The notes under the pieces: generated by a model | The model's input: only the letters and a program-made list of their open reading frames with translations | Told to the model about the DNA's origin: nothing | The model's database searches: none | From: Candidatus Kapaibacterium sp. | GTDB taxonomy: Bacteria; Bacteroidota; Ignavibacteria; Kapaibacteriales; WFXC01 | NCBI GenBank assembly: GCA_015490805.1 | Contig: WFXC01000001.1 | Location: forward strand, 1 to 64,000 | Direction: 5' to 3' | DNA length: 64,000 nt | Position numbers and translations under genes: made by a program | Part shown: positions 38,362 through 46,726 of the stretch, in pieces | Position numbering within the stretch: the stretch's first letter is position 1 | Layout of the letters: the number at the start of each line of letters is the position of its first letter

Positions 38362-38999
38362 CCCTGCGCTGCTTTCGTTTCTTCTTCCACCGGCTGTAAA
38401 ATTTCTTTCTTTACAATGTTCAGGTTCTCATCCAATTCGTACACGATCGGCACACCGGTAGGAATTTCCAGCTTCAAAATTTCCTCTTTCGACAGTTTTT
38501 CCAGATACGACACCAGCGCCCGAAGGGAATTGCCGTGCGCAACGACCAGCACATTTTTTCCTTCCCGAAGCAGTGGTACAATATGCGTCTGGAAATACGG
38601 CACCACCCGTTCCTGCACATCTTTCAAAGACTCACCGCCCGGCGGCGCAATATCGTAGCTTCGGCGCCACAGATGCACCGTATCGGCACCAAAACGCTGG
38701 CGTGCTTCATCTTTGTTCATTCCCTGCAAATCGCCGTACATCCGCTCGTTCAGTGCTTTATCCTTGATCAAGGGCAAATGCTCCTTTCCTGCCGCTTTCA
38801 GTGCAATTTCAGCCGTCCGTATTGCCCGCTTCAGCACGGAGGTAAACACCGCATCGATTTGAAAATCTTTGAGCAATTCCCCGGCTTTCCGGGCTTCTTC
38901 TTCGCCCTTCGGTGAAAGATCCACATCGATCCATCCCGTAAAACGATTCTCCAGATTCCACTGCGACTGCCCATGTCGCAACAAAATCAGTTTTACCAT
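38358..38999 (-). CDS. gpmA: 2,3-bisphosphoglycerate-dependent phosphoglycerate mutase
   Basis: This 213-residue glycolytic enzyme interconverts 3- and 2-phosphoglycerate. It has the phosphohistidine motif LILLRHGQSQWNLENRFTGWIDVDLS (His9), LNERMYGDLQGMNKDEARQRFG, PPGGESLKDV and the second histidine in VAHGNSLRALV. It follows mce by 15 bases and overlaps the tldD-like gene. Confidence 0.95.
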   Translation of the reverse strand: MVKLILLRHGQSQWNLENRFTGWIDVDLSPKGEEEARKAGELLKDFQIDAVFTSVLKRAIRTAEIALKAAGKEHLPLIKDKALNERMYGDLQGMNKDEARQRFGADTVHLWRRSYDIAPPGGESLKDVQERVVPYFQTHIVPLLREGKNVLVVAHGNSLRALVSYLEKLSKEEILKLEIPTGVPIVYELDENLNIVKKEILQPVEEETKAAQG

Positions 39000-39014
39000 T
39001 GCACCATTCCCGAT

Positions 39015-39452
39015 TTAATCCAACGACTGTCGGTCTGTATCTTCATTCTTCGGCTGGCACAATTCAATCAACACCCCATTGGTCGACTTTGGATGCAAAA
39101 ATGCAATCCACATCTGATGCGCTCCAGATCGGGGCTCTGCATCAACCAGCCGAAACCCTTGCTGCTCCAGCGTATGCAAATCCTGCCGAATATCCGTTGT
39201 TGCAAACGAAAGGTGATGGATTCCTTCGCCCCGCTTCGCTAAAAACTTCGCTACCGGCGACTGTTCCGACAACGGTGCTAACAACTCAATGCGAATATTG
39301 CCCACGGTAAACGATGCAATCTCCACTCCCTGTTCCTCGACCCGCTCCCGATGAATTGCTGCTTCGTCGACGCCGAAGAGCCGCCGGAACGTATCCAAAC
39401 TCTTTTCCAGATCCGCAACAGCAATGCCAACGTGATCCAATCCGGTTATCAT
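39015..39452 (-). CDS. mce: Methylmalonyl-CoA epimerase
   Basis: This 145-residue vicinal-oxygen-chelate protein has LDHVGIAVADLEKSLDTFRRLFG, GIHHLSFATTDIRQDL and FLHPKSTNGVLIELCQ. These provide the His, His and Glu metal ligands of the epimerase that converts (S)- to (R)-methylmalonyl-CoA in propionyl-CoA metabolism. The ATG at 39452 overlaps the stop of the upstream nucleotidyltransferase gene (ATGA). A longer frame would lie inside that gene. Confidence 0.9.
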   Translation of the reverse strand: MITGLDHVGIAVADLEKSLDTFRRLFGVDEAAIHRERVEEQGVEIASFTVGNIRIELLAPLSEQSPVAKFLAKRGEGIHHLSFATTDIRQDLHTLEQQGFRLVDAEPRSGAHQMWIAFLHPKSTNGVLIELCQPKNEDTDRQSLD

Positions 39453-40210
39453 TTCGAGTCTATCGGTTGAGAACTCAAAAACTGCTCCAGAAATTGCAGG
39501 TGCTCCGGGCGATTCACTCCGTATGTCTCGATCGGATGCGCCCCCGGCACCGCCTGGACGGGATATCCGTGCTTTCTGCAAATCGCTATGATGTCGGTCA
39601 GGTAATATTCTCCCTGTGCATTGTTCGGACGGACTTCCCGCAACAGCTCAAACAGCGGGGGCGTTTCAACTGCCATAATACCGGTATTCACCTCTCGAAT
39701 TTGGCGTTCTTCTTCAGAAGCATCTTTTTCCTCGATAATCCGGAGGAATCCACCGTTTTCATCCCGGACGATGCGACCGTATCCCGCAGGATCGTCCAGT
39801 TCAGTTGTAAGCACTGAAACAATTGCCGAATTTTTCCAATGCTGATGCAACAATTGTTGCAGGGTCGCAACCTGCACCAGAGGAACATCGCCATTGAGGA
39901 CCAGCACGGTTCCAGTAAACTGCTGCAACAACGGCGCCGCTTGCAGAACCGCATCCCCCGTTCCCAATTGCTGCGGCTGTTCAGCGAAGGAAATGGTATC
40001 GGGAAATCGCTGGCGAAGATGGGTCTGCACCTTTTCTTTTAAATAGCCAACGACGACGATCAGATGCTGCGGCTGAAGCGCCATTGCTGTTTCAACAACG
40101 TAGTTGATTAAGGGTTTCCCGTGGAGGGTGTGTAGCACTTTCGGGAGTGCTGCATTGCGCATCCGCTTGCCTTTACCGGCAGCTAAGATAATGACTGCTA
40201 AATCGTGCAC
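39449..40210 (-). CDS. GlmU-type UDP-sugar pyrophosphorylase, single domain
   Basis: This 253-residue nucleotidyltransferase has LAVIILAAGKGKRM, LPKVLHTLHGKPLI, EQPQQLGTGDAVL, VLNGDVPL and GEYYLTDII, the GlmU N-terminal uridyltransferase pattern. The left-handed beta-helix acetyltransferase half is absent. It would make UDP-GlcNAc or a related UDP-sugar, with acetylation done elsewhere. I chose the GTG at 40210 because GGGGAG lies 9 bases upstream and panD ends 13 bases before it. An ATG at 40288 would lie inside panD. Other sugar-phosphate nucleotidyltransferase activities are possible. Confidence 0.83.
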   Translation of the reverse strand: MHDLAVIILAAGKGKRMRNAALPKVLHTLHGKPLINYVVETAMALQPQHLIVVVGYLKEKVQTHLRQRFPDTISFAEQPQQLGTGDAVLQAAPLLQQFTGTVLVLNGDVPLVQVATLQQLLHQHWKNSAIVSVLTTELDDPAGYGRIVRDENGGFLRIIEEKDASEEERQIREVNTGIMAVETPPLFELLREVRPNNAQGEYYLTDIIAICRKHGYPVQAVPGAHPIETYGVNRPEHLQFLEQFLSSQPIDSK

Positions 40211-40223
40211 GTTTTGTTCTCCC

Positions 40224-40610
40224 CTATTCCACAACGCTTTGTGGTTCAATTTCTCGATATACCTCCCGAATGCGGTTCTGTTCATCAACCAGCACGACGA
40301 TCGGCTTATGCTGTCGCGCTTCTTCCTCCTCCATTACGGCATATCCCATAATGATCAGCCGATCTCCAACATTCCCTTTGCGTGCGGCTGCCCCATTCAG
40401 TCCGATCATCCCGCTGCCAGCGGGGGCGGGAATCAAGTAGGTTTCAAAACGCTCACCATTTTCAATATTCGCTACCTGCACCTGTTCGTACGGCAGGAAA
40501 CCGGCGGCATCCATCAGGGTTTCATCCACACTCAAGCTCCCTTCGTAATGCAAATTCGCCTCAGTTACAACCGCCCGATGGATCTTTGCCCGAAACATCA
40601 ACCGCCTCAT
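40224..40610 (-). CDS. panD: Aspartate 1-decarboxylase proenzyme
   Basis: This 128-residue pyruvoyl enzyme makes beta-alanine for pantothenate and CoA synthesis. It has RAKIHRAVVTEANLHYEGSLSVD with the self-cleavage site Gly24-Ser25, ENGERFETYLI, GLNGAAARKGNVGDRLIIMGYA and the closing PIVVLVDEQNRI. It is the first gene of the operon panD - uridyltransferase - mce - gpmA - tldD pair. Confidence 0.96.
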   Translation of the reverse strand: MRRLMFRAKIHRAVVTEANLHYEGSLSVDETLMDAAGFLPYEQVQVANIENGERFETYLIPAPAGSGMIGLNGAAARKGNVGDRLIIMGYAVMEEEEARQHKPIVVLVDEQNRIREVYREIEPQSVVE

Positions 40611-41179
40611 CAGCGCTCACCCTCAGTGACACAACTCTGCGAACGAAAAGGGACGAACAATCCTGCGAATTGGTGCGGAAAGTCTGCCGGGCGCAGCACT
40701 GGGAGCACACGCTTCTATGGACAATTCCCCTCACCCTAACCCTCTCTCAGAGGGAGAGGGAATTTCTTTGCCGGCTAAAGCCGGCGCTCTCGATAGGGTT
40801 GGCACACACTGTAGTGTACCCTGCCCCCGGGAGGATAACCCTCTGGGTTGTCCAGGGCAGCTGGAGGGTTCTCTCCCTGCCGACTGAAGTCGGCACCCCC
40901 AGTAACATACCGGCTAAAGCCGACACTCCTGGTAGGCGCTCCCGGTTCAGCATCCCGGCATCGATATGTCGGGAAATACCAGATACTGCAAGCTCCCTCT
41001 TTTCTTGCAAAATCCAGTGTAACCCTTCTCATTGATCCTGGATTGTTCACATTTGACAACATTGGTAGCCAAGCTCTCGATCGAGTGCTCCATCCACCTC
41101 GGTCCGGTTGCTCAACCAGCGTGCGGATGGGGCTTCGATTGTCGATAAAGATTGTAAAACTCAAGAGGAGAAGGAAACT
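40611..41179. repeat. Palindrome array, block 3
   Basis: No gene. It contains the palindrome GCCGGCTAAAGCCGGC (40770-40785), GCCGACTGAAGTCGGC near 40880, CCGGCTAAAGCCGAC near 40911, a TTCA-type variant ACACTGTAGTGT near 40805, and a CCCTCACCCTAACCCTC/GAGGGAGAGGG arm pair near 40730. The end, near 41163-41176, holds the strong ribosome site GAGGAGAAGGA of the propeller gene. Confidence 0.75.
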
Positions 41180-43126
41180 ATGACGGGGCGGTTTTCCGGT
41201 TTCCTTTTGATCGCTTGCACTCTGATCGTTTCCAGCGCATTGTCCCAGAACCCGGAGTGGATCAACCATACGAATGGGGATCGAATTACCGCCATTGCAG
41301 AGCAAGACAATGATTTATGGGTAGGAACATTCGGTGGACTGGTTCAACTCGACAAATCCACCGGGACGGCAACATTTTACAATAAAGCTAATTCCGGACT
41401 GCCGGATAATAGGATTACCTCCATCGCTATTGATGACGATGACAATGTATGGGTTGGAACATTGGGTAGCGGACTGGCAAAGTTCGACGGTAGTAATTGG
41501 TCCGTATACAACAGATGGAACTCCGAGCTGCCAAATAACCACATCAGCTCCCTTGCTACGGATGACGATGATAATGTGTGGGTTGGCACATCGGATGGTG
41601 GGCTCGTACAGTTTGACGGCGATAACTGGTCTGTGTACAACACATCGAATGCTGAACTGCCAAGCAACCGCATTCTATCTCTTACCGTCGATGACGATGA
41701 CAATGTGTGGATTGGAACGTCGGACGGACTGGCAATGTTCGACGGCGACAACTGGATCACATACAACACATCAAACTCCGGATTGCAGGATAATTATGTT
41801 AGCTCTCTCGCCATCGATGACGACGACAACGTGTGGATTGGCACATCGGATGGCGGGCTCGTACAGTTTGACGGCGACAACTGGTCTGTGTACAACACAT
41901 CGAATGCTGAACTGCCAAGCAACCGCATTCTATCTCTTACCGTCGACGACGATAACAATGTATGGATTGGAACATCGGACGGACTGGCACAGTTCGACGG
42001 CGACAACTGGTCCGTGTACAACACATCGAATGCTGAACTGCCGGGTAACCGCATTCTATCTCTTGCCATCGATGACGATGACAATGTATGGATTGGAACA
42101 TCGGACGGACTGGCACAGTTCGACGGCGACAACTGGATCACCTACAATACATCGAATTCCGGGCTGCTGGGCAATACTGTTTCATCTCTCGCCATTGATA
42201 GCAATGGCTCTGTGTGGATCGGCACCTGGGATGACGGACTGACACAGTTCGATGGCAGTAACTGGCTCGTTTACAACACCTCAAATTCTGAACTGCCAGA
42301 TCAATGGGTTGAATCTATCGCCTTTGATGACAACGGCAATGTGTGGATCGGGACATGGGAAGACGGACTGGCACAGTTCGACGGCAGCAACTGGTCGGTG
42401 TACGACACATCGAATTCCAGACTGCCAAACAATCGCATTTTATCTCTCGCCTTTGATGACAACGGCAATGTGTGGATCGGAACGGAAGGAGGACTGGCAC
42501 AGTTCGACGGCAGCAACTGGTTCACTTACGACACTTTGAATTCCGGATTGCCGAATAACGATGTTAGCGCCCTTGCCACTGATCGCAATGGTAATGTGTG
42601 GATTGGAACCTGGGGCGGCGGACTGGCGATGTTCGACGGCAGTCACTGGATCGTTTACGATTCATCGAATTCCGGGCTGCCGGGCAACGCTGTTTCATCT
42701 ATCGCTATTGATGGCAATGGCAATGTGTGGATCGGAACCTGGGATGGGCTGGCACGGTTTGACGGCAGTGACTGGTCGGTGTACAACACCTCAAATTCTG
42801 GACTGCCAGATCAATGGGTTGAATCTATCGCCTTTGATGGCAATGGCAATGTGTGGATTGGAACCTGGGGTGGCGGACTGGCAATGTTCGACGGTCGCAA
42901 CTGGACCGTTTACAACAGATGGAATTCCGGACTGCCGGATCAGTGGATTGCAGCCATCGCTTTTGATGCCAATGGCAATGTGTGGATTGGAACCTGGGGC
43001 GGCGGACTGGCGGTTTATAATCAAGGCGGTGTGGTAGCGGTGCAGCAAAAAGCACATACGAACTCTCAAAGTTTCCCTCAGCAGCAGAATTACTCTCATC
43101 CTAAGAGCAGGAACTCTGACGAGTAA
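41180..43126 (+). CDS. Exported Reg_prop beta-propeller protein with a truncated sorting domain
   Basis: This 648-residue protein starts at an ATG after GAGGAGAAGGA. It has a signal peptide (RFSGFLLIACTLIVSSALSQ) and about 13 blades of the pattern SLAIDDDDNVWIGTSDGLAQFDGDNWSVYNTSN. It is a clear paralogue of the protein at 9411-11540 (both begin ...EW(V/I)N(Y/H)TNGD.I.AIAE...DLWVGT.GGLV.LDK..GTATFYNKANS). It should end in a T9SS domain, but after FPQQQNYSHPKSR the frame breaks and stops. The remainder of the domain lies out of frame downstream. The protein may therefore stay in the periplasm. Confidence 0.85.
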   Translation: MTGRFSGFLLIACTLIVSSALSQNPEWINHTNGDRITAIAEQDNDLWVGTFGGLVQLDKSTGTATFYNKANSGLPDNRITSIAIDDDDNVWVGTLGSGLAKFDGSNWSVYNRWNSELPNNHISSLATDDDDNVWVGTSDGGLVQFDGDNWSVYNTSNAELPSNRILSLTVDDDDNVWIGTSDGLAMFDGDNWITYNTSNSGLQDNYVSSLAIDDDDNVWIGTSDGGLVQFDGDNWSVYNTSNAELPSNRILSLTVDDDNNVWIGTSDGLAQFDGDNWSVYNTSNAELPGNRILSLAIDDDDNVWIGTSDGLAQFDGDNWITYNTSNSGLLGNTVSSLAIDSNGSVWIGTWDDGLTQFDGSNWLVYNTSNSELPDQWVESIAFDDNGNVWIGTWEDGLAQFDGSNWSVYDTSNSRLPNNRILSLAFDDNGNVWIGTEGGLAQFDGSNWFTYDTLNSGLPNNDVSALATDRNGNVWIGTWGGGLAMFDGSHWIVYDSSNSGLPGNAVSSIAIDGNGNVWIGTWDGLARFDGSDWSVYNTSNSGLPDQWVESIAFDGNGNVWIGTWGGGLAMFDGRNWTVYNRWNSGLPDQWIAAIAFDANGNVWIGTWGGGLAVYNQGGVVAVQQKAHTNSQSFPQQQNYSHPKSRNSDE

Positions 43127-43265
43127 AGACAAAACAGCGGGAATCCATAAAAGAGTTACAGACACAACTGACGATCGCGGACAAAAAGTGGTGCCGGGAG
43201 TGTATTACTATGCCGTATCGGCAGGGACGTATCGAGCGGTGAAGCAGATGGTGCTGGTCAGGTAG
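43104..43265 (+). pseudogene. Out-of-frame remnant of the T9SS sorting domain
   Basis: Read in the +1 frame relative to the propeller gene, this gives GTLTSKDKTAGIHKRVTDTTDDRGQKVVPGVYYYA and then VSAGTYRAVKQMVLVR with a stop. It matches the end of the intact sorting domain of the 9411-11540 protein (VKTLFNGHRGRGVHRVLWDATDDNGRKVVPGVYYCA ... MVLLR). About 40 residues between NYPNPF and the KTL region are missing, so a deletion plus frameshift removed the signal from the propeller protein. Confidence 0.82.
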
Positions 43266-43966
43266 CGAAACGGTGCGAAGCTCTTTGCAATTATCCCGGA
43301 TCTATGTCCCATTTCAGTCCGTACCTACCAGGAGTGCTGCTTCAGAGCGTGCATTTCGGGGAACGCTTTCTTCCGTATGCAATTCCCCTCACCCCACCCC
43401 TCTCCCAGGGGGAGAGGGAACTCTTTTGCCAGCGAACGTTAGCGTTCCCAGTTTGCTGGGAGCGCACGCTTCGGCGGTGCAACGATGCCGACTAAAGTCG
43501 GCGCTCCTGGTGTGCCGGGAGCGCACGCTTCAGCGTGCAAATTTTCCCCTCACCCTACCCCTCTCCCAGAGAGGAGAGGGAACTCTTTTGCCGGAGAAAG
43601 TCAGCGCTCCCAGTTCGGCGTCCCTCCCCTTCTCACATCCCACCCGTAGGGGCGATCCGGCTGTTGCTCATCAGGCAAAGCATCGCTTCGCCCCTACACA
43701 TCGATCTGAGAGCACATGCTTCAGCGTGCAACGATGCCGGTTAAAGCCGGCGCTCCTGGTGTGCCGGGAGCGCACGCTTCAGCGTGCATCTTTTGCCGAC
43801 TAAAGTCGGCGCTCCCAGCCGGCACTCCCAGTTTACTGGGAGCGCACACTTCAGTGTGCATCTTTGCCGACTGAAGTCGGCGCTCCCAGTGGAGCGCTCC
43901 CGGTAGAGTTAACACACACCGCAAGTGTCCACTACACCTGATAGGACAGGCCAGAGGATTGTCCTC
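43266..43966. repeat. Palindrome array, block 4 (best preserved)
   Basis: Three hairpin modules overlap by two bases in fixed order. Module A is GCCGACTAAAGTCGGC (43487-43502, variants at 43736, 43795 and 43866). Module B is GCGCTCC...GGGAGCGC (43442-43465, 43501-43524, 43750-43773). Module C is GCACGCTTCAGCGTGC (43523-43538, 43772-43787, variant GCACACTTCAGTGTGC at 43844-43859). A CCCTCTCCCAGAG/GAGAGGG arm pair (near 43400 and 43558) and a GTAGGGGCGA ... TCGCCCCTAC inverted repeat (43649-43695) are also present. Differences between copies are compensatory in the stems. No gene lies here. Confidence 0.88.
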
Positions 43967-45517
43967 TTATCTTTTCTTCCCGGCTGAAGCTGGCGTCCCC
44001 TTCCGGCGCTCTGCTCCTCGCCTGACGTGCAGCAACACCTCGACACCGTAAAATCGGTAGTGAGAGCGAACTGTGTGCGTCGCCCGCAGCGTTTGCAGTA
44101 TCACTCCTTCGGGATCGTACTGGTGTAGTGGAGAAAAGACATACCAGAGGCGATCGTACTGGCGCGCCAGCATCTGCACCGTATCTGCATCCGATTTCTG
44201 AAGCTTTCGGGGAATGACGGGAAATCGATACACCTGCAGATCCGTTCGGTGGACATAGTACTGGTAAGCATCGCTGAGAAAGCCCGGCTGGAACAGCACA
44301 GCATCTCCCGACTGCGCCTGCTCTTCGATCATCTGCACTGCTTCCCGCCACTGCTCTTTATGCGGTTCTGCAAAGAGGCGGAGCAGCAAAACAACCAACG
44401 CAAGACTCAAAGCTGCAAACAGCCAGCGCGACGTTCGCTCTGAGAGCCGCGTGAATCCCACCACTGTCAACAGGAGTGCAGCGGGATAGAGTCCAATAAA
44501 ATAGCGATGGACCCAGAGCGGCATCCACGTCAGTGAAAACAGTGCAACAAGCACGAGCGGCAGCCACAGCCACAGATGAAGCAGTGCTGTGCTACGATCG
44601 CGCCCTGTCCGAACTCTCCCCACGCTCACAGCGACAGCTCCCCACAGAATACCAGCGCTCAGAGCAACCGCAATGCTCCACACCAGGTTGATTCCCTGTA
44701 CGACAACTTCAAGATCTTTCGGAAATGGAGGCACCCAGCCGGCAAACAGCAGTGCCAGGCCAACCAGCGCTTTCCACGATAGCGGGGCAATCCAGTGTTT
44801 TTGCGCCAGGCGACCATCGAGCATCCACTCATACCAGTGGAAGAGCCAGGGCAGAAACAGCAGTCCGGCAATAACAGCGGGACGCAGCAACCGCCATCGC
44901 TTTCGGCGTTGAGCGTACAGTCCCACGGCACTTATCCACAGAAGCAGCAAAAATCCCCCATAAGGATGGGTGTACAGTGCCAACGTCAAAGGGATAACAC
45001 TCCACTGCACCGCCCGTTCGTTCCCTTCCAGTCCCTGCCACAACGCAATCATTCCCCACAACCAGAGCACCAACAGCAGCGCATACATCCGTGCTTCCTG
45101 GGATGCTGCAACGAGCATCGGTGAGAGGGCAAACAGCAGCACCGCTTTCCACTGCCACGGTGGCGGTAGTAGCAGGCGCCCCAGGCGGAGAAACAGTATC
45201 AGTGCTATGCTCCCCATCGCTGCCGAGAAGGACCGCATCCCCCACTCGGACAGTCCCCACAAACGAGACCATCCCCACAACATCACAAAATACAAAGGCG
45301 GACTGATTTCTTCGTGCAGTATCTTCTGCCAGAGTGCAGTGCAGCTTTGCTCCTTGATCAATTTCGCCGTTGCTATTTCATCGACCCACAAACTTTCACG
45401 GTCCAACTGAAAGAAACGCAGTCCAATGCCGAGCACCACAATGGCAATCAGCAGCCATAATTGCTGCCGTACGTCGCTAACACCCAGCCGACCGTCAAAA
45501 TACCGCCCCTTTTTCAT
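43967..45517 (-). CDS. Polytopic GT39/ArnT-like glycosyltransferase
   Basis: This 516-residue membrane protein has about ten hydrophobic segments. The family signs are in the first periplasmic loop: FFQLDRESLWVDEIATAKLI (acidic pair near residue 47), EEISPPLYFVMLWGWSRLWG and RSFSAAMGSIALILFLRLGR. Such enzymes transfer a sugar from a polyprenyl-phosphate carrier to protein or lipid. The acceptor is unknown. The last 18 or so codons (RRGAERRKGTPASAGKKR) run into the edge of palindrome block 4, so the repeat supplies the C-terminus. It is divergent from the gene at 45542. Confidence 0.85.
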   Translation of the reverse strand: MKKGRYFDGRLGVSDVRQQLWLLIAIVVLGIGLRFFQLDRESLWVDEIATAKLIKEQSCTALWQKILHEEISPPLYFVMLWGWSRLWGLSEWGMRSFSAAMGSIALILFLRLGRLLLPPPWQWKAVLLFALSPMLVAASQEARMYALLLVLWLWGMIALWQGLEGNERAVQWSVIPLTLALYTHPYGGFLLLLWISAVGLYAQRRKRWRLLRPAVIAGLLFLPWLFHWYEWMLDGRLAQKHWIAPLSWKALVGLALLFAGWVPPFPKDLEVVVQGINLVWSIAVALSAGILWGAVAVSVGRVRTGRDRSTALLHLWLWLPLVLVALFSLTWMPLWVHRYFIGLYPAALLLTVVGFTRLSERTSRWLFAALSLALVVLLLRLFAEPHKEQWREAVQMIEEQAQSGDAVLFQPGFLSDAYQYYVHRTDLQVYRFPVIPRKLQKSDADTVQMLARQYDRLWYVFSPLHQYDPEGVILQTLRATHTVRSHYRFYGVEVLLHVRRGAERRKGTPASAGKKR

Positions 45518-45541
45518 CCGTTTCTGTTACCGCATTGGAAC

Positions 45542-45976
45542 ATGTGCAAAAACAAAGCACGTCGAAGCGTGAAGCAACTCTTTACCAGAAAGCCTGACGA
45601 ACGGGAATTATATCCCGAATTGTTCCGCAATCGACCGCCAAAGATCACGCTGGGGAGCATTATCTCGCAGGCAATTCTGAAAACAGCAATTTTAATCATC
45701 GCCATCTGGTTTATCTTCGAACAGTTTGATCTTCTGGGTTACTGGTGGGTCGCGCTTTTTCTCCTGTGGTTCCTTGTTGTCTACCCGGCTTTTCGCCAAT
45801 ACGAACAGTATCGCCAGATCGAGGCATCGGTACGCAAAGAGATCATCTGTGCAACCTGCCGGTATTACGATCCTTCCGGGATCATTTGCACACTCTACGA
45901 TGAACACGTTGGACCGAACAACATTCCGTGCGAAGGATTAGCCTGGGAGTGGCGGGCACCCGACGATCCTGAGTGA
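45542..45976 (+). CDS. Hypothetical two-TM membrane protein with Cys-rich tail
   Basis: This 144-residue protein begins MCKNKARRSVKQLF. It has two adjacent membrane segments (ILKTAILIIAIWFIFEQF and YWWVALFLLWFLVVYPAF), then a charged helix and a Cys-rich tail, CATCRYYDPSGIICTLYDEHVGPNNIPCEGL. The tail (CxxC, C, C) could bind zinc or an Fe-S cluster. I recognise no named family. The ATG at 45542 is preferred because the longer frame overlaps the divergent gene's start at 45517. It converges with the next gene, 20 bases away. Confidence 0.65.
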   Translation: MCKNKARRSVKQLFTRKPDERELYPELFRNRPPKITLGSIISQAILKTAILIIAIWFIFEQFDLLGYWWVALFLLWFLVVYPAFRQYEQYRQIEASVRKEIICATCRYYDPSGIICTLYDEHVGPNNIPCEGLAWEWRAPDDPE

Positions 45977-45996
45977 GTTTTGCCATCCAGGTTCAT

Positions 45997-46713
45997 TCAC
46001 TCCTCCATACTGTTGCGCTGTCGCCAGCGCCATTCCTGCCGGTATACTTTCCATACGCTGGCAGGCGCTGCTGAAGAAGGAACGGGACGATGGTCAAAAT
46101 ACGCTTCCGTCAATTGCCGAATGGGTATCACTGGTGAGGACGCCAGCAATTGCCGGGCAGCAGCAACCGCCTGCTGTGTCAATCCCCGCAGATACAGCCA
46201 GTGGACAATACGCCACCGTTCTCGCCAGCGCTGCAAGGAATCGGCAGACCGACGGGGAATCACCGACAGGGTCAATGGCGAACTTCGATACACCCTGCCA
46301 CTGCTATCCACCACCTCTCCCCATATCCGATACTGCCCAACGGGCAAAGCATCGATGGCAGCGGGCGCAAACGCAAACACCAGAAACTGTTTTCCTTCTC
46401 CCTTCCACCGTACCGGCTCTACGGCAGGGATCAGCAACTGCGCGCCGATGGAATCAACAAAGTGGATGGCTTTCCACCGAAAGGAATCAGGCTGAATCTC
46501 CAGTCGCAAGAACAGCGGACTGCCTTCCCAGAGGAACACTTCCGCTCCCATTCGCCAATCCCAGTTGAGACGGATAATGGGCCCACCGGCAAATGCTGGA
46601 GAACCTGCCAACACCATACAGAACCAGAGCGCTGCGATGAACTGCATCATCAGGATGCCCAGCTGCCTTCGTCTTCGGCAAGACGTTCGATGTGCTGCTC
46701 CACGTCTATCCAT
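45997..46713 (-). CDS. Hypothetical exported protein
   Basis: This protein of about 238 residues has a clear signal segment (MMQFIAALWFCMVLAGSPAFAGGP). A beta-rich region follows (GAEVFLWEGSPLFLRLEIQPDSFRWKAIHFVDSIGAQLLIPAVEPVRWKG ... VVDSSGRVYRSSPLTLSV), like an immunoglobulin-type domain, and then a helical tail. The start is uncertain: ATG 46713 with AGAAGAAA upstream gives a long Arg-rich n-region, while ATG 46650 starts right at the signal peptide. It begins 13 bases after the nrnA stop. I recognise no function. Confidence 0.65.
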   Translation of the reverse strand: MDRRGAAHRTSCRRRRQLGILMMQFIAALWFCMVLAGSPAFAGGPIIRLNWDWRMGAEVFLWEGSPLFLRLEIQPDSFRWKAIHFVDSIGAQLLIPAVEPVRWKGEGKQFLVFAFAPAAIDALPVGQYRIWGEVVDSSGRVYRSSPLTLSVIPRRSADSLQRWRERWRIVHWLYLRGLTQQAVAAARQLLASSPVIPIRQLTEAYFDHRPVPSSAAPASVWKVYRQEWRWRQRNSMEE

Positions 46714-46726
46714 AACGTTTCTTCTG

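Noticed and set aside
40382-41035. 217-codon plus-strand frame
   Set aside because: It is antisense to panD and then runs through palindrome block 3.
41334-42242. 302-codon frame within the second propeller gene
   Set aside because: It is an out-of-frame echo of the repeated blades, with repetitive Met/Thr/Cys-rich composition.
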